A stretch of 64,000 nt of DNA. It comes from Pseudooceanicola sp. HF7. GTDB lineage: Bacteria; Pseudomonadota; Alphaproteobacteria; Rhodobacterales; Rhodobacteraceae. Location: the NCBI RefSeq assembly GCF_011806405.1, contig NZ_JAATOW010000003.1:226599-290598 (forward strand). The letters are read 5' to 3'. The notes beneath the pieces were generated by a model. That model did no database searches and was not told where the DNA came from. It saw only the letters and a list, made by a program, of their open reading frames with translations. Every line of letters starts with the position of its first letter. Position 1 is the stretch's first letter. Shown here piece after piece: positions 35,936-43,788 of this stretch. Made by a program: the position numbers and the translations under genes.

Positions 35936-36834
35936 GCCTGCTGGACCAGTTCAGGGACCTGCTGCGCGGCGATGTGCGCGCAGACCGGGTCGTGCCGCCC
36001 TCGGGCATGGCTGCGCGGCTGACGCTGGCTGTGGCCGGGGCCATGGCCTTCCTTGCGGTCTTCGCCCTGGCCCTGTCGCTCGCGACCGGGCGCATCGCCA
36101 GCCAGTGGAGCCATGAGCTGACCCGCACCGCCACCGTGCGCATCACCGCCGCGCCCGCAGAGATGCCGGCCCTGACAGAGGCCGCCCTGCGCGTGCTGCG
36201 ATCCACCGAGGGCGTGGAAAGCGCGCGCGCCCTGACACCTGAGGAACAGAAGGCCCTGCTGGAGCCCTGGTTCGGCTCCGATCTGCCGATCGAGGCGCTG
36301 CCGGTGCCCCAGCTGATCGAGCTCAGGGAAACCCGCGCCGGCTACGATGCTGAAGGCCTGCGCCTGCGGCTGGGCGCCGAGGTGCCGGGCGCGGTGCTGG
36401 ATGATCACGGGCGCTGGCGTCGGCCGGTGGTCCAGGCCTCTCAGCGGATCCGGGCGCTTGGGCTGCTGTCGCTGCTGCTGATCGCCGGGGTGATGGCGGG
36501 CATGGTGACCCTGGCCGCCCATGCGGCGCTTTCGGCCAATGCCCAGGTCATCGCGGTGCTGCGGCTGGTGGGCGCGCGGGATGCCTTCATCGCGCGGGCC
36601 TTCGTGCGCCGCTTCACCCTGCGCGCGCTCTGGGGGTCCATGACGGGCACTTTCCTTGGGGCGATGGCAATCCTTCTCTTGCCCGGAATGCCGACAGAGG
36701 GGACCTTGCTGACGGGGATCGGCTTTCACGGCGCCGCCTGGCTGTGGTGCCTGACGATCCCGCTTGTCGCGGCGATGGCCGCCTTCTTCGCCACCCGCGC
36801 GGCCGCGCGGCGCAACCTCAGGGGTCTGGCATGA
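35932..36834 (+). CDS. ftsX: Cell division protein FtsX
   Basis: The protein has 300 residues. There is one N-terminal membrane helix (LTLAVAGAMAFLAVFALALS), a periplasmic domain with the FtsX-type segment RVLRSTEGVESARALTPEEQ, and three C-terminal helices (LGLLSLLLIAGVMAGMVTLA, TFLGAMAILLLPG, LTIPLVAAMAAFFATRAAA). The NAQVIAVLRLVGARDAFIAR stretch is the cytoplasmic coupling motif. It overlaps ftsE at one end and the acyltransferase gene at the other, forming ftsE-ftsX-plsC. Confidence 0.93.
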   Translation: MSLLDQFRDLLRGDVRADRVVPPSGMAARLTLAVAGAMAFLAVFALALSLATGRIASQWSHELTRTATVRITAAPAEMPALTEAALRVLRSTEGVESARALTPEEQKALLEPWFGSDLPIEALPVPQLIELRETRAGYDAEGLRLRLGAEVPGAVLDDHGRWRRPVVQASQRIRALGLLSLLLIAGVMAGMVTLAAHAALSANAQVIAVLRLVGARDAFIARAFVRRFTLRALWGSMTGTFLGAMAILLLPGMPTEGTLLTGIGFHGAAWLWCLTIPLVAAMAAFFATRAAARRNLRGLA

Positions 36835-37586
36835 TCGCCTTGCAATACCTGCTTTCGCTGATCTTCGTGATCCAGATGTACCTGGCGATGGCGCTGTTCG
36901 GCGTGGTCTTCCTGCCCTGGGCCCTGGTGCAACGGGACGGGGCGACCATTGGCGCGCGGCTTTACTGCCGGTACATCCGCTGGAGCCTGCGCGTGATCTG
37001 CGGGCTGAAGACGGAACTGCGCGGCACCCTCCCGCGCGAAGAGGTACTGGTGGCGTCCAAACACCAGAGCTTTCTTGATATCATCATCATGGTAAGCGAG
37101 CTTCCCAACCCGAAGTTCATCATGAAGGCCAGTCTGCGCCACGCACCGGTGCTGGGCTGGTACGCCCTGCGCATCGGCTGCGTTCCGGTCGATCGCGGCC
37201 GCGGGGCAGAGGCGATCCGCCAGATGATGAAGGACGTGAAATCCGGAGAGGCCCCTCCGGGCCAGCTGATCATCTACCCCCAGGGCACGCGCACCGCGCC
37301 CGGGGCCCAGGTGCCCTACAAGGTGGGCGCTGCCGTGATCTATGAAGAGACCGGCCAGACCTGCTACCCGGTGGCGGTCAACGTCGGCCTGTTCTGGCCC
37401 CGCAGGGGCCTGTTGCGCCGGCGCGGCACTGCCGTGGTAGAATTCCTTGAACCGATCCCGGCGGGCTTGCCACGCCAGGAGTTCCGCAAGACGCTGGAAA
37501 CGGTGGTGGAGGCGCGCTCGAACGCGCTGCTGCTCGAGGGAGGCTACGCGCCCGATGAACTACCTGAACTCGATCGAGGCGCTTGA
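36831..37586 (+). CDS. plsC: 1-acyl-sn-glycerol-3-phosphate acyltransferase
   Basis: The protein has 251 residues. An N-terminal membrane helix is followed by the acyltransferase HX4D motif in ASKHQSFLDIIIM, the VPVDRGRGAEAIR segment and LIIYPQGTRTAPG, where the usual EGTR motif reads QGTR. It adds the second acyl chain to lysophosphatidic acid in phospholipid synthesis. The start overlaps the ftsX stop by 4 nt and the end overlaps the next gene by 32 nt. Confidence 0.92.
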   Translation: MIALQYLLSLIFVIQMYLAMALFGVVFLPWALVQRDGATIGARLYCRYIRWSLRVICGLKTELRGTLPREEVLVASKHQSFLDIIIMVSELPNPKFIMKASLRHAPVLGWYALRIGCVPVDRGRGAEAIRQMMKDVKSGEAPPGQLIIYPQGTRTAPGAQVPYKVGAAVIYEETGQTCYPVAVNVGLFWPRRGLLRRRGTAVVEFLEPIPAGLPRQEFRKTLETVVEARSNALLLEGGYAPDELPELDRGA

Positions 37587-38160
37587 GGCGCTTTACGGCA
37601 CGCCCGGGGCCGCGGCCCTGCGCAAGGTGGCCACGCAGATCACGCCGGAATACCGGCGCTGGATCATGGCCAGCCGCTTCTGCGTGGTCTCGACGGTGGG
37701 GCCCGAAGGGGCGGACGGATCGCCGCGCGGCGATGACGGCCCGGTGGTGATGGAGCTGGACCCCGGCACCCTGGCGCTGCCGGACTGGCGTGGCAACAAC
37801 CGGCTGGACACGCTGCGCAACATCATCCGCGATCCGCGCGTGGCGCTGATGTTCATGATCCCGGGCTCCAACAATGCGGTGCGCGTGAACGGCGCGGCGC
37901 GGTTGACCGATGACGCGGATCTGCGTGCCCGCTTCGAAAAGGACGGCAAGCAGCCCACCACCGTGATCGTCATCAAGATCCACGAGATCTACAGCCAATG
38001 CGCCCGCGCCATGATGCGCGCCCGGCTCTGGTCCGGAGAGGACCAAAGCGCCGGCCTGCCCACGGTCGGAGAGATCCTGGCCGCCATGACAGACGGCGCG
38101 GAAGGCGGGGCCGACTATGACAACAGTTGGGCCGCCCGCGCCGCCCGCACCATGTGGTGA
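37555..38160 (+). CDS. Pyridoxamine 5'-phosphate oxidase-like FMN-binding protein
   Basis: The protein has 201 residues. The split-barrel fold is indicated by FCVVSTVGPEGADGSPRGDD, LPDWRGNNRLDTLRNIIRDP and ALMFMIPGSNNAVRVNGAAR, as in MSMEG_1061-type PNPOx-like proteins. It probably binds FMN or a related cofactor; the substrate is unknown. Its start lies inside plsC and its stop abuts the stop of the convergent glycosyltransferase gene in a TGATCA palindrome. Confidence 0.87.
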   Translation: MNYLNSIEALEALYGTPGAAALRKVATQITPEYRRWIMASRFCVVSTVGPEGADGSPRGDDGPVVMELDPGTLALPDWRGNNRLDTLRNIIRDPRVALMFMIPGSNNAVRVNGAARLTDDADLRARFEKDGKQPTTVIVIKIHEIYSQCARAMMRARLWSGEDQSAGLPTVGEILAAMTDGAEGGADYDNSWAARAARTMW

Positions 38161-39015
38161 TCAGAGCGCCGTCTGCCGGCTGATCTGCGGGGTGGCCTGC
38201 CCACCGGTCTGCCGCGACAGCCGGGCGGCGACGAACTCGTAAAAACCCTGGCCCGTGGCGGCCTGCTGCGCGAAAGCGGCATTGAGCGCAGCCTTGTCGC
38301 GGAACACCTGGGCAACGCGGGGGCGCAGCCCTGCCGGGATATCGCCCTTGCCCGCTAGCACTTCACTGACATGCGCCTCGTAGGCGCGGGCCACGCGGGC
38401 GGCGAAATGCGCCCCTGCGGTGGTGCTGGTCCGGTTCAGGCGCAGCTCGTAAAAGGCCTCTCCCAGGGGGGCGGCGCCACCGACGCGCGCCAGCAGCTCT
38501 GCGGCATGGCGGACATCCTGGCTGAGGTGATCGGTAAAGATGCGGGACTGGCGGCGATCCAGCACCGGGTGGAAGCTGGCGCCGGTATGGCCCAGGTCCT
38601 CAAGCCTGAGGGGGCCGTCATGGGCGGGCAGGGTGCAGAGGCAGCGCGCGCCGTCGAAGACCCGCGTGCGGGCGAAGGCCGCGCCATGGCGGCGGGCCAG
38701 AGGCACCAGCTCTGCCAGATAGCCGGGCGCCCAGCTGTCGTCGGCATCGAGAAAGGCGATGATCTCGCCGCGCGCATGGGCCAGCGCCCGGTTGCGCGCC
38801 GCCCCCGCGCCGCTTTGCACGGGGCCAGCGGGTGTCAGGCGCAGGAAGGGCAGATCAGGTAGCAGCGGCGCGTAATCGCGCCCGTCGTCAGAGGCCACGA
38901 TGGCCTCGACCCGGTGCTCCGGCAGCCCCGCCTCCTGGATCGAGGCAAGCGCCTGTGGCAGCGTCGCCTCGGCGCGAAAGGCAGGCAGGATGACGGAGAC
39001 CAGCGGTTGTACCAT
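38161..39015 (-). CDS. Glycosyltransferase family 2 protein
   Basis: The protein has 284 residues from the start at 39015, preferred over ATG 39033 because the latter abuts a terminator T-run and has no ribosome-binding site. The GT-A motifs are VSVILPAFRAEATLPQALAS at the N-terminus and IIAFLDADDSWAPGYLAELV, which holds the DxD-type metal site. There are no membrane helices. It transfers a sugar from a nucleotide donor to an unknown acceptor, perhaps a surface glycan. Confidence 0.87.
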   Translation of the reverse strand: MVQPLVSVILPAFRAEATLPQALASIQEAGLPEHRVEAIVASDDGRDYAPLLPDLPFLRLTPAGPVQSGAGAARNRALAHARGEIIAFLDADDSWAPGYLAELVPLARRHGAAFARTRVFDGARCLCTLPAHDGPLRLEDLGHTGASFHPVLDRRQSRIFTDHLSQDVRHAAELLARVGGAAPLGEAFYELRLNRTSTTAGAHFAARVARAYEAHVSEVLAGKGDIPAGLRPRVAQVFRDKAALNAAFAQQAATGQGFYEFVAARLSRQTGGQATPQISRQTAL

Positions 39016-39034
39016 GTCGAAATCTAGCCTCATG

Positions 39035-39061
39035 AAAAAGGCCCCGCAACAGAGCGGGGCC
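39035..39061 (-). terminator. Rho-independent terminator upstream of the glycosyltransferase gene
   Basis: On the minus strand GGCCCCGC-TCTGTT-GCGGGGCC (39040-39061) is followed by T5 (39035-39039). It would end transcripts coming from lpdA or beyond and isolate the glycosyltransferase gene. Confidence 0.8.
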
Positions 39062-39082
39062 CGAGCGTCTGGCGACCGGGGA

Positions 39083-39217
39083 GGGGGCTTTGCCCCCGAG
39101 GGCCTGACGCCCCTCTCCCCCAGAGTACTCGTGGCAAGAAGAATTGGATCACTTATCCCTTTCTTCTTGCCGGAAAACTCCCGCCGGAGGCGGACCCCCG
39201 GCGGCCGCGCCGCCGGG
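39083..39217. repeat. Three-hairpin intergenic element
   Basis: Three perfect hairpins in a row: GGGGGC-TTT-GCCCCC (39083-39097), an 11-bp stem GGCAAGAAGAA/TTCTTCTTGCC with a 17-nt loop (39133-39171), and CCCGGCGGC-CGC-GCCGCCGGG (39197-39217). The mix of G/C hairpins around an AAGAAG/CTTCTT stem has the look of a dispersed intergenic element. It sits just downstream of lpdA. Confidence 0.7.
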
Positions 39218-39225
39218 AGCGTCGA

Positions 39226-40620
39226 TCACATGTGGATCGGGCCGTCGCCGCAGGCGAGCGCGGCTTCGCGCACGGCTTCGGAGAAGGTCGGGTGCGCGTG
39301 GCAGGTGAGCGCCAGGTCCTCGGCGGAGCCGCCGTATTCCATGGTCACGCAGACCTCATGGATCAGGTCGCCGCCGGACGGGCCGATGATCGAGCAGCCC
39401 AGGATCCGGTCGGTTTCCTTGTCCGCCAGGATCTTCACGAAACCCTCGGTGGCCAGCACGGCCTTGGCGCGGGCATTGCCCATCCAGGAGAACTTGCCGA
39501 CCTTGTAGGCGCGGCCTTCTTCCTTCAGCTGCTCCTCGGTCTTGCCGACGGAGGCGACCTCGGGCCAAGTGTAGATCACGCTGGGGATCACGTCGTAGTT
39601 CACATGGCCCGCTTTGCCCGCGATGACCTCGGCGCAGGCCATGCCTTCGTCCTCGGCCTTGTGGGCCAGCATCGGGCCCGGGATCGCGTCACCGATGGCG
39701 TAGATGCCCTTGACGTTGGTCTGCCAGTGGCCGTCGGTTTTGATCACGCCGCGGTCGGTCATCTCGACGCCGAGCTCCTTCAGGCCGAGGCCATCGGTAT
39801 AGGCGCGCCGGCCGGTGGCGACCAGGACGACGTCTGCGTCCAGCTGGTGTTCGCTGTCGTCCTTGCGTGCCTTGTAGGTCAGCTTGGCCTTGGTCTTGGA
39901 GGTCTCCACGCCCTGCACGGCGGCGCCCATGATGAAGGTCATGCCCTGCTTGGCCAGGATCTTCTGCAGGTTCTTCTGCACTTCGCCGTCCATGCCGGGG
40001 GTGATCTTGTCGAGGTATTCGACCACGGTCACTTCGGTCCCCAGGCGGGCGTAGACAGAGCCCATTTCCAGGCCGATCACGCCGGCGCCGACCACGATCA
40101 TCTTCTTGGGGATCTTGGGCAGGTCAAGCGCGCCGGTGCTGTCGACCACCACGCCCGCGTCATTGTCGATCTCGACGCCGGGCAGGGAGGAGGGCACGGA
40201 ACCCGTTGCAACCAGGATGTTTTTCGCTTCGTAGGTCGTGTCGCCCACGACCACCTTGCCCGCTTCGGGGATGGAGCCGTAGCCCTTGATCCAGTCGATC
40301 TTGTTCTTCTTGAACAGGAACTCGATGCCCTTGGTGTTGCTGTCCACGACGTCCTGCTTGTAGGACTTCATCTGGGTCCAGTCGACGGAGGGCGACTTGC
40401 CCTTCAGGCCCATGGTGGCGAAGTTGTGCTCTGCCTCGTGCAGCTGGTGAGAGGCGTGCAGCAGTGCCTTGGAGGGGATGCAGCCCACGTTCAGGCAGGT
40501 GCCGCCGAGGGTCTCGCGGCCCTCCACGCAGGCGGTTTTCAGGCCGAGCTGGGCGCAGCGGATGGCGGCCACGTAGCCGCCGGGGCCTGCGCCGATGACG
40601 ATCACATCGTATTGGGACAT
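39226..40620 (-). CDS. lpdA: Dihydrolipoyl dehydrogenase (E3)
   Basis: The protein has 464 residues. The FAD loop is [20 protein letters not shown], the redox-active disulfide lies in [20 protein letters not shown], the NAD loop is [19 protein letters not shown], and the C-terminal [15 protein letters not shown] gives the catalytic His-Glu. It re-oxidises lipoamide for the 2-oxoglutarate dehydrogenase complex encoded by sucAB on the same strand about 1.6 kb upstream. Confidence 0.96.
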   Translation of the reverse strand: MSQYDVIVIGAGPGGYVAAIRCAQLGLKTACVEGRETLGGTCLNVGCIPSKALLHASHQLHEAEHNFATMGLKGKSPSVDWTQMKSYKQDVVDSNTKGIEFLFKKNKIDWIKGYGSIPEAGKVVVGDTTYEAKNILVATGSVPSSLPGVEIDNDAGVVVDSTGALDLPKIPKKMIVVGAGVIGLEMGSVYARLGTEVTVVEYLDKITPGMDGEVQKNLQKILAKQGMTFIMGAAVQGVETSKTKAKLTYKARKDDSEHQLDADVVLVATGRRAYTDGLGLKELGVEMTDRGVIKTDGHWQTNVKGIYAIGDAIPGPMLAHKAEDEGMACAEVIAGKAGHVNYDVIPSVIYTWPEVASVGKTEEQLKEEGRAYKVGKFSWMGNARAKAVLATEGFVKILADKETDRILGCSIIGPSGGDLIHEVCVTMEYGGSAEDLALTCHAHPTFSEAVREAALACGDGPIHM

Positions 40621-40643
40621 TGGGGTCTCCTTGGTCTTTTTTC

Positions 40644-40698
40644 GGCGTCGGTGGGACGTCTGTATCGTGTCGGTATCACGTCGGTATTGCGTCGGTGC
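40644..40698. repeat. 11-bp tandem repeat, five units (second array)
   Basis: Five 11-bp units: ggcgtcggtgg, gacgtctgtat, cgtgtcggtat, cacgtcggtat, tgcgtcggtgc. The unit matches the array at 27226-27281, including the same gacgtctgtat unit. It lies 23 bp upstream of the lpdA start. Confidence 0.85.
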
Positions 40699-40734
40699 GC
40701 TCCGAGCGGTGGGTTAAGCTTTCAGTGAGGGCCC

Positions 40735-40786
40735 GGGGGCCGCAGGCCCCCACGCCCGACGGGGGTTCGATGCCCCCGTCGGGCGT
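40735..40786. repeat. Paired G/C hairpins following the second 11-bp array
   Basis: Hairpin 1 is GGGGGCC-GCA-GGCCCCC (40735-40751). Hairpin 2 has 14-bp perfect arms, ACGCCCGACGGGGG (40752-40765) and CCCCCGTCGGGCGT (40773-40786), with the loop TTCGATG. Hairpin 2 shares its GGGGGnTCGATGCCCCC core with the element at 27353-27369. It also lies past the stop of the MAPEG gene and could terminate it. Confidence 0.75.
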
Positions 40787-40817
40787 CCCCCGGGATATCG
40801 TTTTTGCCCCGGGCCGT

Positions 40818-41255
40818 TCACAGCAGCGCCGCCAGGATCATCACCGTGGTGGCCAGAAGGCCGATGAACCACAAGAGCGACCGCCAGGGCACCCAGCCGA
40901 AGGCATAGGCGGGCACGTAAAGGATGCGTGCGCCCAGGTAGATCCAGGCGCAGCTGGCCGTCAGCGCCGAGGAGGCGCCGCCAAGGCTGACCACCACCAC
41001 CGCGAGGGTGAAGAGGATCAGCCCTTCGAAGTGGTTGTTCATGGCCCGGTAGAGCCGGCCGGTGACGGGGCTGACCTGTTCCACGAGCGGCTTGCCCAGC
41101 CGGCCGGGATCGCGCGGCGAGAGGGTCTTGGCGGTGCCCACTTCCAGGTTGGCGCGCACCGCCATGAGGGCGATCTGCACGACCTGCAGGAGACCGGCCA
41201 GGGCCAGAACCCGAAGCTCGGGCGTGAGGGTCAGGAGGGGGGCGGTCTCATCCAT
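40818..41255 (-). CDS. MAPEG-family membrane protein
   Basis: The protein has 145 residues and about four helices. RVLALAGLLQVVQIALMAVR, GRLYRAMNNHFEGLILFTLA and CAWIYLGARILYVPAYAFGW are typical of MAPEG (PF01124) proteins, the glutathione-transferase and leukotriene-synthase-like membrane family. The bacterial function is unknown. Its start meets the stop of a second MAPEG gene, so they form a tandem pair that probably arose by duplication. Confidence 0.88.
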   Translation of the reverse strand: MDETAPLLTLTPELRVLALAGLLQVVQIALMAVRANLEVGTAKTLSPRDPGRLGKPLVEQVSPVTGRLYRAMNNHFEGLILFTLAVVVVSLGGASSALTASCAWIYLGARILYVPAYAFGWVPWRSLLWFIGLLATTVMILAALL

Positions 41256-41644
41256 CAGAAAAACGCTGCCACGTAGAGGGCCAGGGTGGCCAGGAAGCCC
41301 ACCATGAAGATCCAGGAGCGCCAGGGCACCCAGCCATGCAGGTAGGCGGGAATGTAAATCGCCCGGGCCGCCACGTAGAGCAGGGCGCAGGCGGCGGTGA
41401 ACCAGGAGTTCGCACCGGTGAGCGAGACGATGGCGATGCCGCCGATGAAGAGGGGGAAGTTCTCAACATGGTTGTCCAGCGCCCGGCGCAGGCGCTTGGT
41501 ATCGCGGCTGAGCTCGGGCAGGTCGTCGCGGGGGCTTTCGTTGCCCTCCTTGCCCACGTCGCGGGTCAGCAGCGCCTGGGACCAGGCGACCAGCACCAGG
41601 TGTTCAAGGGCCACCAGGGCCAGGGCGAGAAGTTCGATGGTCAT
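41255..41644 (-). CDS. MAPEG-family membrane protein (paralogue)
   Basis: The protein has 129 residues. The family pattern is LRRALDNHVENFPLFIGGIA, then CALLYVAARAIYIPAYLHGW. It shares the PWRSW(I/L) region and helix order with its downstream neighbour. The start overlaps the stop of the small gene upstream by 4 nt, so three genes are translationally linked. Confidence 0.88.
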   Translation of the reverse strand: MTIELLALALVALEHLVLVAWSQALLTRDVGKEGNESPRDDLPELSRDTKRLRRALDNHVENFPLFIGGIAIVSLTGANSWFTAACALLYVAARAIYIPAYLHGWVPWRSWIFMVGFLATLALYVAAFF

Positions 41645-41874
41645 AGCGTCTCCAGGAAATGATGGTCCGTGGGGGCCTGGCCAAGCGCTTCGGCCTTGTC
41701 CACCCAGTCCTGTGCCTTGGCGCGGTTGGCAACAGAGAAGAGCGCCCAGTGGGTGCCGCTGCCCTCTTTCCAGAGCTGAAGCTGGCTGAGCCCGGCATTG
41801 GCGCGGCCTTCCGTCCCCGTCTCATGGGCGTCGCGGTCGAAGCTGTCGTAGCGCAAGAGCAGTTGAAGGGGCAT
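41641..41874 (-). CDS. Small conserved protein of unknown function
   Basis: The protein has 77 residues from the ATG at 41874 with AGAAAGG upstream. It begins MPLQLLLRYDSFDRDAHETG and ends PTDHHFLETL. It is soluble, with a central beta-rich part (LSQLQLWKEGSGTHWALFSV). I do not recognise the family. It overlaps the MAPEG gene by 4 nt and follows the nucleotidyltransferase gene by 19 nt. Confidence 0.7.
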   Translation of the reverse strand: MPLQLLLRYDSFDRDAHETGTEGRANAGLSQLQLWKEGSGTHWALFSVANRAKAQDWVDKAEALGQAPTDHHFLETL

Positions 41875-41893
41875 GGTCCAAGCCTTTCTGGGT

Positions 41894-42253
41894 TCAACGA
41901 TGCAGACGCCAGTCATTTTCGCAAGGGGCTGTCCCCCGCTCGAAAATCAATTGCCCGTGCTCCGTAACGGAAGGAAACACGACTGTGTCGGCCTCTGGGC
42001 TATACAATTCCAGATGGATCTTTGGCACGGGTCCGACAGCAAGTCGAAGTTCTTCGCGCCATTGTTTCGCTGACGAGATCCATTCGGATAGAACTTCTCC
42101 GTCTTTTGGTTCCAGCTTTATCGCAAGGTCTAGATCACTTTCGGGCTTAGCCTTTCCTTTGGAACGTGATCCAAACACCCACGCTTTGGACACGACCGAA
42201 GTTCTTTCGCACCACGAGGTGATCGCACTCAGAACTTCGGTCGCGACTTGCAA
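41894..42253 (-). CDS. Orphan minimal nucleotidyltransferase (MNT-type)
   Basis: The protein has 119 residues from a TTG start 2 nt after the sucB stop. AWVFGSRSKGKAKPESDLDL contains the GS-X10-DxD signature of minimal nucleotidyltransferases, followed by a C-terminal strand-helix tail. MNT proteins normally pair with HEPN toxins as type VII antitoxins or act as small nucleotide transferases; no HEPN-like gene is adjacent. The coding DNA is visibly richer in A/T and uses codons such as TTT, CTT and GAT more than its neighbours, which suggests recent acquisition into the operon. Confidence 0.85.
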   Translation of the reverse strand: MQVATEVLSAITSWCERTSVVSKAWVFGSRSKGKAKPESDLDLAIKLEPKDGEVLSEWISSAKQWREELRLAVGPVPKIHLELYSPEADTVVFPSVTEHGQLIFERGTAPCENDWRLHR

Positions 42254-42255
42254 TT

Positions 42256-43782
42256 TTACAGGTCCATCAGCAGGCGACGGGGATCTTCCAGCGCTTCCTT
42301 GACGCGCACGAGGAAGGTCACGGCGCCCTTGCCGTCGACGATGCGGTGATCGTAGGACAGCGCCAGGTACATCATCGGGCGGATTTCCACCTTGCCGTTG
42401 ATGGCCATCGGACGGTCCTGGATCTTGTGCATGCCCAAGATACCGGACTGCGGGGGGTTCAGGATCGGCGAGGACATCAGCGAGCCGTAGACACCGCCGT
42501 TGGAGATGGTGAAGGTGCCGCCCTGCATTTCCGCCATGGACAGCTTGCCGTCACGAGCGCGTGCGCCCTTCTCTGCGATGGCCTTCTCGATCTCGGCAAA
42601 GGACATCTGGTCGGCGTCGCGGATCACCGGAACCACCAGGCCCGTGGGCGTGCCGGCGGCGATGCCCATGTGGACGTAGTTCTTGTAGACCACGTCGGTG
42701 CCGTCGATCTCTGCGTTGACGTCCGGGACCTCTTTCAGCGCGTGAACACAGGCCTTGGTGAAGAAGGACATGAAGCCAAGCTTCACGCCGTGTTTCTTCA
42801 GGAACAGGTCCTTGTATTCGTTGCGCAGGGCCATGACCTCGGTCATGTCGACCTCGTTGTAGGTCGTCAGCATGGCCGCGGTGTTCTGGCTTTCCTTCAG
42901 GCGGCGCGCGATGGTCTGGCGCAGGCGGGTCATCTTCACCCGTTCCTCACGCGAGGCATCGTCGGCCGAGACCGGCGCGCGGGGCGCGGCGGCGGCAGGG
43001 GCCGGGGCGGATTTCGCCGCCGACAGGGCCTTGGCCACGTCTTCCTTCATGATGCGGCCGTCCTTGCCGGAGCCGGTGACCTCATCCGCCGAAAGGCCGG
43101 CTTCGGCCATGGCCTTCTTGGCTGAGGGCGCATCCTCGACGTCCTTGCCGGAGGAGGCCGGCGCGGTCTCCTTGGCGGGGGCGTCATCGGACTTGGCTTC
43201 TGCCTTGGAGGCACCGCCTTCGCCGGTGGTCATTTCCGCCAGCTGGCCGCCCGCTTCCACGGTGGAGCCTTCGGCCGCCAGGATCTTGGTCATGGTACCG
43301 GCGGCAGGCGCGGGCACTTCGACCGACACCTTGTCGGTTTCCAGCTCGCAGAGCATCTCGTCTGCCGCGAAGCTTTCGCCTTCCTTCTTGAACCAGGTGG
43401 CGACGGTCGCCTCGGTCACGGATTCGCCCAGGGTGGGGACCATGATGGGCATGGTTTCCCCGCCGCCGGAGGAGGTTTCCGGTTCAGAGGTGGTTTCCGC
43501 AGAGGCGCTGGCCTTGGGTTTCACTTCTTCGGGGCCGGCGTTGCCGGCTTCCGCGATGTTGCCAAGCAGGGCGTCGACACCAACGGTATCGCCTTCCTTG
43601 GCCACGATATCGGCCAGCGTGCCGGCGGCCGGCGCGGGGACCTCGACGGTCACCTTGTCGGTTTCCAGCTCGCACAGCATTTCGTCGACGGCCACGGTAT
43701 CACCGGGTTTCTTGAACCAGGTGGCGACGGTGGCTTCGGTGACGCTTTCGCCCAGGGTGGGGACTCGGATTTCGGTGCTCAT
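42256..43782 (-). CDS. sucB: Dihydrolipoamide succinyltransferase (E2 of 2-oxoglutarate dehydrogenase), two lipoyl domains
   Basis: The protein has 508 residues, about 100 longer than E. coli SucB because it has two lipoyl domains. Each reads [19 protein letters not shown] and ELETDKV(T/S)[10 protein letters not shown] with the lipoylated Lys in ETDK (residues about 1-80 and 105-190). A peripheral-subunit-binding domain follows ([20 protein letters not shown]), then the catalytic core ending [17 protein letters not shown]. It transfers succinyl groups to CoA. It lies 6 nt after sucA. Confidence 0.96.
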   Translation of the reverse strand: MSTEIRVPTLGESVTEATVATWFKKPGDTVAVDEMLCELETDKVTVEVPAPAAGTLADIVAKEGDTVGVDALLGNIAEAGNAGPEEVKPKASASAETTSEPETSSGGGETMPIMVPTLGESVTEATVATWFKKEGESFAADEMLCELETDKVSVEVPAPAAGTMTKILAAEGSTVEAGGQLAEMTTGEGGASKAEAKSDDAPAKETAPASSGKDVEDAPSAKKAMAEAGLSADEVTGSGKDGRIMKEDVAKALSAAKSAPAPAAAAPRAPVSADDASREERVKMTRLRQTIARRLKESQNTAAMLTTYNEVDMTEVMALRNEYKDLFLKKHGVKLGFMSFFTKACVHALKEVPDVNAEIDGTDVVYKNYVHMGIAAGTPTGLVVPVIRDADQMSFAEIEKAIAEKGARARDGKLSMAEMQGGTFTISNGGVYGSLMSSPILNPPQSGILGMHKIQDRPMAINGKVEIRPMMYLALSYDHRIVDGKGAVTFLVRVKEALEDPRRLLMDL

Positions 43783-43788
43783 GGGTCC

